From DASWOJ01 sp036398775 (GTDB taxonomy: Bacteria > Pseudomonadota > Alphaproteobacteria > Acetobacterales > Acetobacteraceae): a stretch of 34,418 bases of DNA. This document shows, piece by piece, positions 8,172 through 13,866 of the stretch. The stretch's first letter is position 1; each line of letters opens with the position of its first letter. The notes beneath the pieces were generated by a model that did not search any database, had not been told where the DNA came from, and saw nothing but the letters and a program-made list of their open reading frames with translations. The stretch is taken from NCBI GenBank assembly GCA_036398775.1, contig DASWOJ010000029.1, forward strand, positions 1 through 34,418, given 5' to 3'. The position numbers were made by a program, and so were the translations under genes.

Positions 8172-8540
8172 ATGCGTGCAGGTATCCTGATTACTGCGGT
8201 TGCCGCAGCCTCCATCATGGCAGGGCAGGCCGCCACCCAGGCATTGGCCCAGGCCGGACCGGCGGCGGGTCCGGGCCAGGGCGCTGCGGCGAGCCAGCCG
8301 AACCAGAGCGAGTCCAACAGCCAGTCCAGCACCATGGGCCTGCCGACCGGCAGCGGCGCCGGCGCCAGCAACGGCGTGGGCACGCAGGGGTCGCTGGACA
8401 GCAGCCCGGGCAAGGCGAGCAGCTCGGTCGCCGGGGTGAACGGCAGCGGGACCAGCTTCGGCGGCAACGGCAGCGCCAAGGGCGCGGGCGGAGCAATCGA
8501 AAGCGACCCAACCCAGGGCGGCGGTCAGCAACGCAAGTAG
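8172..8540 (+). CDS. Small secreted Gly/Ser/Ala-rich protein, function unknown
   Basis: A 122-residue protein with a signal peptide (MRAGILITAVAAASIMAGQAATQALA). The mature part is low in complexity, rich in Gly, Ser, Ala, Asn and Gln, with no predicted fold (for example PTGSGAGASNGVGTQ and NGSGTSFGGNGSAKGAGG). GGGAGAG seven to thirteen bases upstream supports the ATG at 8172. It is transcribed away from the photolyase-like gene, with a 163-base gap between the two starts. It contains no cysteines, so it is not a lipoprotein. Small Gly/Ser-rich exported proteins of this kind are common and uncharacterised in Acetobacteraceae. I do not recognise a family. Coding status rests on the signal peptide, the ribosome site and the clean frame. 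Confidence 0.65.
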   Translation: MRAGILITAVAAASIMAGQAATQALAQAGPAAGPGQGAAASQPNQSESNSQSSTMGLPTGSGAGASNGVGTQGSLDSSPGKASSSVAGVNGSGTSFGGNGSAKGAGGAIESDPTQGGGQQRK

Positions 8541-8595
8541 CGGGCCGGGCCAAGGAAGCCGGCGTCCATTGCGCCGGTTCTCCCTGTGCCCGCTG

Positions 8596-10590
8596 CTACT
8601 GGTAGTCCTCGGTCATGCGGGTCCGGGGACGCGGCGCCCCGGCATAGGGGTCAAGCCCCGCCCTAGCCTGGTCCACCATCCGGCAGTCCCCGCACATGCG
8701 GATGCGGTCGGCTATGGCGGGGTCGCGGAACATCCAGTGCTTGCCCTCCAACTGCGCGGCCACCTTGTCGATGGTGGACTGCGTGCCGAACGGCTTGGCG
8801 CAGCGGATGCAGATGGCGGGCGGCTCCTCGTTCAGGATGACCTCATCCCGCCGTGCTGCGCCGAAGGTGGCACGCGGTTCCAGGCGTATGACGTTCTCCG
8901 GGCAGGTGGTGGCGCACAGGCCGCACTGGACGCACAAGTCCTCGATGAACTTGACCATCGGCCGTTCGGGGTTGTCGCGCAGCGCCGTGGTGGGACAGAC
9001 GGCGACGCAGGACAGGCAGAGCGTGCAGCCCTCCGTGTTGATGTGCACCCGCCCGATAGGGGCGCCGCGCGGCAGCGGCAGGGCGTCGGCCGGTGCCGGC
9101 GCGGCGGCGTGCAGGGCGTTCAGCGCCTGCATCGTCAGTGCGTTCTTGTCGCCGGTCGGCAAGTAGGCCGCAGGCGGAACGCCGTCCCGGACGGCCATGC
9201 CGCGGAGCGCGGAGTCTAGGGTGTCGGGGTCGTCGGCCTCCAGCACCACCACCCGGCCCTCGCCGTAGCCGAGCGGGCCGAGGATCGCCGAGACCAGCTG
9301 GACCTCCCGCTCGTGCGCGGCCCGGCGGTCAGCGTCGCGCCGCCCCGCCAGCAGGCGGACCTCGGCGGCGCCGAAGGCGAAGGCGGTCGCCAGCAGGTCC
9401 AGGCCGGGCTGGCCGGCCATCAGCAGCGGAATGACGCGCGCCGGCAGGCCGCGGCCGTGGCGGGCCAGGGCCTCGATCAACGGGGCGCCATGCGTGGCGT
9501 CGTACAGCAGCAGGACGGGCGGCGCCGTCCCGCCGGCGTCGCGGTAGGCGGCCAGCAACATACGCAGCCGGCGCGCCGCCGCCTCGGCGGCCGGCACGGC
9601 ATACTCGGCGGCGGTGGCCGGGCACACCGCAGCGCAGGTGCCGCAGCCCGCGCAGATCTGGGCGGAGATCGCCACGCTGTCGCCGGCCGGGGTGATGGCC
9701 CCGGCCGGGCAGGCGTCCAGGCAGCGGGTGCAGCCGACCTGGCCGGACCGCTGGTGGGCGCAGCGTTCGGGGTGGAAGGTGACGTAGCGCGGCTTGGTGA
9801 AGGTGCCAACGAGGTCCGTCGCGGCGAACAGGGCGCGCTGCACCGCCATGGGATCGTCGGGCGAGGCGCGCAGGTAGCCTTCCCGGTGCTCCCAGCCCGG
9901 CACCAGCGGCAATCCGCCGCTCAGGTCTATGATGACGTCGCAGCGGGACCGCGCGCCGCTGCGGGCGGGGCCGAACAGCAGGCGGCTGCGCGAGTGCGGC
10001 AACGGCTCGGCGAAGCCGTCCACCTGCAGGTCGAAGGCGCCAAGATGCCCGGTCACCCGGGTCAGCGTGCCGCGCACGACGGGGAACTCGGCGGTGCGCG
10101 GCGGTTCCAGGTCGGCGGAGCCGGTGATGATGACGGTCAGGTCCAGGCGGTCCTTCAACAGCCAGGCTGCCTCGACCGCACGGTCGTCGCGGCCATAGAC
10201 CACCGTGACGCCCTGGGATTGCAGGGTTACGTCGGCGACCAAGCCGCGGACCGGGGCGTTCGCGTCGTGCATTGCGGCGGCGATCAGGGCGGCGATCTTC
10301 GGCTGCGCCTGATGGGCCTCGTCCGACCAGCCCGCAGCCTCGCGGATGTTGAAGAAGGTAAGCGGCGCGCCCCCTCCCCCATCGGCCTGGGCGCGCTGGA
10401 AGGTCGCCGCTTCCTGCGTGCAGGCGATCAGGAGCGGGTCCGATCCCGCCGCGGCGCCAGTGAAGCGTACCAGCTCAGCCCGGCACAGCTCATGTGCCTG
10501 GAGGTGCCCGGATAGGGCCGGTGCGGCATCCCCGACCGGCATCGTCCCGCGGCACGTGCACGTCATGACCGTGCAACCATCTCGTTTCAT
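8596..10590 (-). CDS. Polyferredoxin-like 4Fe-4S protein of the formate dehydrogenase locus
   Basis: A 664-residue cytoplasmic iron-sulfur protein found next to formate dehydrogenase genes in alphaproteobacteria. The N-terminus has a Cys cluster (Cys11, Cys13, Cys36, Cys57 in TCTCRG, LCRAEL and ACTQE) resembling the extra-cluster region of HdrA-like proteins. About residues 270-335 hold two clusters (CTRCLDACP and CAGCGTCAAVCP), and a second ferredoxin module near 510-590 has CTLCLSCVAVCP and CVQCGLCATTCP. Two further CxxC pairs (CIRC, CGDC) follow. The ATG at 10590 is preceded by a purine-rich GAAGGGA. It is divergent from the ligase-DUF6505-DUF3305-DUF3306 genes across a 120-base promoter region. 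A role in electron transfer or in maturation of the enzyme is inferred from context only. Confidence 0.85.
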   Translation of the reverse strand: MKRDGCTVMTCTCRGTMPVGDAAPALSGHLQAHELCRAELVRFTGAAAGSDPLLIACTQEAATFQRAQADGGGGAPLTFFNIREAAGWSDEAHQAQPKIAALIAAAMHDANAPVRGLVADVTLQSQGVTVVYGRDDRAVEAAWLLKDRLDLTVIITGSADLEPPRTAEFPVVRGTLTRVTGHLGAFDLQVDGFAEPLPHSRSRLLFGPARSGARSRCDVIIDLSGGLPLVPGWEHREGYLRASPDDPMAVQRALFAATDLVGTFTKPRYVTFHPERCAHQRSGQVGCTRCLDACPAGAITPAGDSVAISAQICAGCGTCAAVCPATAAEYAVPAAEAAARRLRMLLAAYRDAGGTAPPVLLLYDATHGAPLIEALARHGRGLPARVIPLLMAGQPGLDLLATAFAFGAAEVRLLAGRRDADRRAAHEREVQLVSAILGPLGYGEGRVVVLEADDPDTLDSALRGMAVRDGVPPAAYLPTGDKNALTMQALNALHAAAPAPADALPLPRGAPIGRVHINTEGCTLCLSCVAVCPTTALRDNPERPMVKFIEDLCVQCGLCATTCPENVIRLEPRATFGAARRDEVILNEEPPAICIRCAKPFGTQSTIDKVAAQLEGKHWMFRDPAIADRIRMCGDCRMVDQARAGLDPYAGAPRPRTRMTEDYQ

Positions 10591-10616
10591 AGACAAAATT
10601 TCCCTTCCCGCCTCCT

Positions 10617-10644
10617 TTGCAAGGCAAGGCCGGATACATATGAT
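10617..10644 (+). promoter_or_regulatory. Candidate sigma-70-type promoter for the formate dehydrogenase accessory operon
   Basis: TTGCAA (10617-10622) and TATGAT (10639-10644) are separated by 16 bases, matching the -35/-10 consensus at 4 of 6 and 5 of 6 positions. They sit in the 120-base gap between the divergent polyferredoxin and ligase-like genes, where AT content rises. The -10 element overlaps the palindrome CATATG, so the same site could also serve the minus-strand gene. Nothing here identifies the regulator. Confidence 0.4.
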
Positions 10645-10710
10645 AGGCAGTCGCCGCGCGGTCCACCCCAGGCGCATGTGCTTGCAGCAGGGAGCCTAGC
10701 CATACCAGAT

Positions 10711-11289
10711 ATGCCCGCGTTGCCGCCGGGGTTCGCCGCCGTTCCGGGAGGGCGAGATGCCTGGGAGGCCGCAGTCCGCGGCGCCGGGGCCGGCGATGAC
10801 CCTGGATGCGTCCGCTGGAGCTTTGCCGAGGGGACGTTGCGCGTAGCGGTCGTGCTTGCGCCGGACCGGCCGATGCAGGATTCCAGCCCGGTCGTTGCCC
10901 TGGGCGCACTGGCATTGTTCGACGCCCTGGCGAGCCTGGCGCCGCCGCAGGTGCCGATCCACCTGCTCCCGCCGGACGGCCTAGCTGTGGATGGCGGCCG
11001 GGTCGCCACGGTCCGGGCAGAGATGGCGTCCGGGCCGTCCGACATGCCGCCGGAGTGGGCAGTGCTCGGCTTCGAGGTAGAGGTGCAGGCCGGCGACGCC
11101 GAGCCAGGCTGGACGCTGGACTGGACCAGCCTGCATGAGGAAGGGTTCGGCGACGTGACCGCGGATGACATCCTGGTGAACAGCCTGCGGCACCTGCTGG
11201 TCTGGCTGGATGCCTGGGGGCAGGACGGCGCCGCGGCGCTGGACCCGGCGCTGCGGCAGCGCATGGCGCCGCAGCCGGTGCCGGCATGA
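10711..11289 (+). CDS. Biotin/lipoate--protein ligase-like protein of the formate dehydrogenase locus
   Basis: A 192-residue protein resembling the short, divergent BPL/LplA-like proteins encoded beside formate dehydrogenase in alphaproteobacteria. Conserved-looking blocks include VRWSFAEGTLRVAVVLAPDRP, ALFDALASLAPPQVPIHLLPPDGLAVDGGRVATVR (the strand-turn region of the ligase fold) and LHEEGFGDVTADDILVNSLRHLLVWLD. I do not see the Lys/Arg-rich ATP-binding loop of active ligases, so catalysis is doubtful. ATG 10711 gives MPALPPGF, the usual family N-terminus; a GTG at 10678 would add 11 residues but has no good ribosome site. The stop overlaps the next start by four bases (ATGA), so it is translationally coupled to the DUF6505 gene. 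Confidence 0.72.
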   Translation: MPALPPGFAAVPGGRDAWEAAVRGAGAGDDPGCVRWSFAEGTLRVAVVLAPDRPMQDSSPVVALGALALFDALASLAPPQVPIHLLPPDGLAVDGGRVATVRAEMASGPSDMPPEWAVLGFEVEVQAGDAEPGWTLDWTSLHEEGFGDVTADDILVNSLRHLLVWLDAWGQDGAAALDPALRQRMAPQPVPA

Positions 11290-11822
11290 CCGCGCCCGTG
11301 CCGGGCGTGCGCCTGCCCCGCACGATCCAGCTCGACGTGTCCGACCGCCATGTCTTCGACGAGGCCGCTGAACCCGGCGAGTGGGCCGTGACTGGGACCT
11401 TCTGGTTCATGGAGGATGCGCCCGGGGATGGCGAGGGCAAGCGTCGCACCGCCTTCCAACACGGGTTTCTCGGCACCGGCAGCTTCGGCTGGTCCACGCT
11501 GGTCATGGTGGCCGACGCGCCGCCGGCAGTGGTGGCGTCGGTGACGGATGCGCTGGCGCGGCGTTTTGTCGAGCGGCACGGCGCACCGTCCCTGGAAGCC
11601 GCGCGCGAGGTTGCGGCGCGTGAGGTCTCCTTCGCCGCCTCGTTGTGCGAGCATCCTGTCGGCACCCTGCTGACCATCTTCCGCCAGCACGGGCCGGACG
11701 GGATCGTGGAGCAGTTCGCCACCGTCACCCGCGACGCCGCACCGCCCGATGCCGGCGGCCCCGATTTCGGCAAGCCGTTCGACTTGCTGGCGCTGGCTGC
11801 TCATCCAGGCGGCGGGTCGTGA
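11286..11822 (+). CDS. DUF6505 family protein, formate dehydrogenase accessory
   Basis: A 178-residue cytoplasmic protein of unknown function. Its N-terminus (LPRTIQLDVSDRHVFDEAAEPGEWAVTGTF) and the blocks GFLGTGSFGWSTLV and EVSFAASLCEHPVGTLLTIFR match what I remember of DUF6505, a family encoded in alphaproteobacterial formate dehydrogenase clusters. There is no signal peptide or membrane segment. Start and stop both overlap the neighbours by four bases (ATGA with the ligase-like gene, GTGA with DUF3305), which indicates tight co-expression. The reaction is unknown; a role in maturation or assembly of formate dehydrogenase is inferred from conserved neighbourhood. Confidence 0.75.
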   Translation: MTAPVPGVRLPRTIQLDVSDRHVFDEAAEPGEWAVTGTFWFMEDAPGDGEGKRRTAFQHGFLGTGSFGWSTLVMVADAPPAVVASVTDALARRFVERHGAPSLEAAREVAAREVSFAASLCEHPVGTLLTIFRQHGPDGIVEQFATVTRDAAPPDAGGPDFGKPFDLLALAAHPGGGS

Positions 11823-12328
11823 GCCGGCACGAGGCGCGCGAGATCGGCGTGATTGCCGAACGGCAGGAAGTGGACAATCCCTGGTGCGACCATCGCTGGC
11901 GCGTGACCGGCCTGCTGCCCGGCGCGGCTGCGGTGCCGCCCTGGACGCTGCTGGGCGCCGAGGCTGGCGTCCGCCGTTATTTCGCAGGCAATGCGGTGCT
12001 GGAGCTGTATCCGTTGGAGACCGACACGCTGCGCCACAACATCCAGGGTCCGCAGCCCGCGGTGTATGTGTTCCTGCGCGCGACGGATGCGGCGCCGGGC
12101 GTGACGCTGCTGGGCGCGACCGTGTGCGCCGGGGAAGCGCAGGCGCACGTGGACACCGGGTCCGACCTGGTGGAATCCTTGCCGATGCCGGGGGATCTGC
12201 ATGCCTGGATCGCGGACTTCGTGGCCCGGCACCATGTCGAACGTCCCGCCTACAAGCGGAAGCGCGACCGGGCGGAACATGGCCCGGCGCAGCGCGTCGT
12301 CTTGACGGAAGGGGAAATGGATGAGTAG
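11819..12328 (+). CDS. DUF3305 family protein, formate dehydrogenase accessory
   Basis: A 169-residue cytoplasmic protein of the DUF3305 family. The pattern is clear: a GVIAERQEVDNPWCDHRWRVTGLLPG opening, LELYPLETDTLRHNIQ, AVYVFLRAT, a TVCAGEAQAHVDTGSDLVESLPMPG block, and IADFVARHHVERPAYKRKR near the end. The GTG start at 11819 overlaps the preceding stop (GTGA); the longer upstream frame is a shadow of the DUF6505 gene. It overlaps the DUF3306 gene by eight bases. DUF3305 and DUF3306 are nearly always adjacent in formate dehydrogenase loci, which suggests the two work together. The biochemical function is not established. Confidence 0.82.
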   Translation: MSRHEAREIGVIAERQEVDNPWCDHRWRVTGLLPGAAAVPPWTLLGAEAGVRRYFAGNAVLELYPLETDTLRHNIQGPQPAVYVFLRATDAAPGVTLLGATVCAGEAQAHVDTGSDLVESLPMPGDLHAWIADFVARHHVERPAYKRKRDRAEHGPAQRVVLTEGEMDE

Positions 12329-12890
12329 CGCCGGTCCTGCTTCGGAGGAGGACGGCATGGCCGGGGAGGGCTTGCTGCGCCGGTGGGCACGGCGCAAGCA
12401 GGCGGCAAAGGTCCAGCCAACCGCGCCGGCACGGGACAGCGACGTGGCGCCGGATGCCGCGCAGGCGGACGAGCCAGCGCCGGTGCTGCCCGACTTGGAC
12501 GCCTTGGATGCAAGCAGCAACTACGGCGTGTTTCTGCAACGGGGCGTTCCAGCGGAGCTGCAACGGCTTGCGCTGCAACGGGCCTGGTCCAGCGATGCTG
12601 CAATCGCTGAGTTCCGCGGCATGGCCGAGTATGCCTGGGACTTCAACGCGCCGCACTACGGACAGCTTTGGGCGGTGGACGACATCGCCAAGCTGATCCA
12701 GGCTGTGACGGCGCCGACGCCGACGCAGGAAACGTCGGCTGTACGTGTTGATGCAGTGGCGGCAACCCCCGACGCTGTAGTGAGTGCAACGCCGGTATTG
12801 GAGGATGCGGCAGAGAGCGTTGGCGAGGCGGCAGGTCGAGACGAGGCAACGCCCCTGCCCCGCCGTCACGGCAGCGCGTTGCCGACCTGA
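12321..12890 (+). CDS. DUF3306 family protein, formate dehydrogenase accessory
   Basis: A 189-residue protein of the DUF3306 family. The N-terminal GLLRRWARRKQAAK motif is the family signature. The central block LDASSNYGVFLQRGVPAELQRLALQRAWSSD, followed by the segment ending YAWDFNAPHYG (about residues 70-118), is the conserved core. The C-terminal third is Ala/Thr/Glu-rich and probably disordered. The ATG at 12321 has AAGGGGAAATGG in front and lies eight bases inside the DUF3305 gene. An alternative start at 12357 (MAGEGLLRRW) would also retain the core. It is the last gene of the first sub-operon; 138 bases separate it from the chaperone gene. Function is unknown beyond association with formate dehydrogenase. 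Confidence 0.82.
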   Translation: MSSAGPASEEDGMAGEGLLRRWARRKQAAKVQPTAPARDSDVAPDAAQADEPAPVLPDLDALDASSNYGVFLQRGVPAELQRLALQRAWSSDAAIAEFRGMAEYAWDFNAPHYGQLWAVDDIAKLIQAVTAPTPTQETSAVRVDAVAATPDAVVSATPVLEDAAESVGEAAGRDEATPLPRRHGSALPT

Positions 12891-13028
12891 GCGGGCACGG
12901 GAACCGGAGCGGCCTAACCAAGTGAACTTGGCTACCGACCTAGCACCCTGCTTGGCACACCATCTTATTACTGCTAGAGATATCTATATTGGTGTTTCAT
13001 TGCCGTGCTCAAATATTCAGGCTTTGGA
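12891..13028 (+). promoter_or_regulatory. AT-rich putative promoter region before the formate dehydrogenase structural genes
   Basis: The gap between the DUF3306 and TorD-like genes is clearly richer in A and T than its surroundings. It contains the short inverted repeat CCAAG-TGAA-CTTGG around 12919-12932. A TTGGCA box near 12952 is followed 17 bases later by TAGAGA, and then by the palindrome AGATATCT. This looks like a second, internal promoter for the structural genes. The boxes are weak matches. Confidence 0.35.
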
Positions 13029-13655
13029 ATGGATATGCCCCAGCAGCACGTAAGCCGGCAAGGGATAGACGACATCGAGCTTGCACGGGCACTGATCTAC
13101 CGCATGTTGGGCCGCGCGCTGGCGGAACCCTGGGATGCGGGGTTCTTGGCGAGGCTGGCGAAGTTGAGTGGCGACGACGGCGAGCTCGGGACGGCGTTGA
13201 GCGCCGTGGCCACTGCCGCACGGCGTGCCGCGGCTGACGTGGCCCGGACCGAGTATGATGCGCTGTTCATCGGCGTGGCGCGCGGCGAGCTGGTCCCCTA
13301 TGCCTCGTTCTACTTGACGGGCTTCCTGCATGAACGGCCGCTGGCCCGGGTGCGGGCAGAGATGCAGGCGTTAAGCCTGGCCCGGGCGGGTGGACGTTCT
13401 GATCCCGAAGACCACATCGCCTCGGAATGCGAAGTAATGGCAGCCTTGATCGGCCGAGGCGACGTGGATGCACAAGCCGGTTTTTTCGAGCGGCATCTGG
13501 CTCCCTGGGCCGGACGCTTCTTCATGGACTTGGAACGGGCGGCATCCGCCAGCCTGTTCCGGCCTATCGGCACGCTTGGCCGGTTGATGATGGACTTGGA
13601 CCGGCAGGGCTTTGCGCTCTCCGCCGGCAACCCGATGCATAAAGGTGCAGCATGA
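13029..13655 (+). CDS. TorD/DmsD-family cytoplasmic chaperone
   Basis: A 208-residue all-helical chaperone of the TorD/DmsD/NarJ superfamily. Members bind the Tat signal or apo-form of molybdoenzymes and hold them until the cofactor is inserted. Features include LARALIYRMLGRALAEPWDAGFL at the N-terminus, the central EYDALFIGVARGELVPYASFYLTGFLHERPLARVRAEM and the EDHIASECEVMAALIGR segment that matches the family's ExDHIxxEL-type block. ATG 13029 was chosen; ATG 13035 and GTG 13005 are in frame nearby and none has a strong ribosome site. Its stop overlaps the next start by four bases. Its client is presumably the catalytic subunit encoded two genes downstream. Confidence 0.88.
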   Translation: MDMPQQHVSRQGIDDIELARALIYRMLGRALAEPWDAGFLARLAKLSGDDGELGTALSAVATAARRAAADVARTEYDALFIGVARGELVPYASFYLTGFLHERPLARVRAEMQALSLARAGGRSDPEDHIASECEVMAALIGRGDVDAQAGFFERHLAPWAGRFFMDLERAASASLFRPIGTLGRLMMDLDRQGFALSAGNPMHKGAA

Positions 13656-13855
13656 CCGAAATGACCAAGCCCGTTCCTGTCGAGACCATCCGTGCGGACC
13701 GCCGGAGCTTCCTGCGCGGGGCCGGCGTCGCCGCGGTAGCGGTACCGCTGTCCGCCTCGGCGGAGGTGCTGCATCAGCCGACGAACCACCAGGCGCCGGC
13801 ACGCTATCAGGAGAGTGCTCACGTCAAGCAGTTCTATGCGCTGAACCGGCGTTAA
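13652..13855 (+). CDS. Tiny Tat-signal protein of the formate dehydrogenase region
   Basis: A 67-residue protein that is mostly a twin-arginine export signal. The motif DRRSFLRGAGVAAVAVPLSASA sits at about residues 22-43, and a short tail HVKQFYALNRR follows. It fits the small family named for being a Tat target in the formate dehydrogenase region (TIGR02811 as I remember it). It is coupled to the TorD-like gene by an ATGA overlap, and the catalytic subunit starts 11 bases downstream. What so short an exported protein does is not known; a small subunit or assembly factor are both possible. Confidence 0.85.
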   Translation: MTEMTKPVPVETIRADRRSFLRGAGVAAVAVPLSASAEVLHQPTNHQAPARYQESAHVKQFYALNRR

Positions 13856-13866
13856 GGGGGCCGGGG

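Noticed and set aside
12952..12975. Possible second sigma-54 promoter (TGGCAC before the chaperone gene)
   Set aside because: After TGGCAC and five bases the sequence reads CTTA rather than TTGC, so the -12 element is missing.
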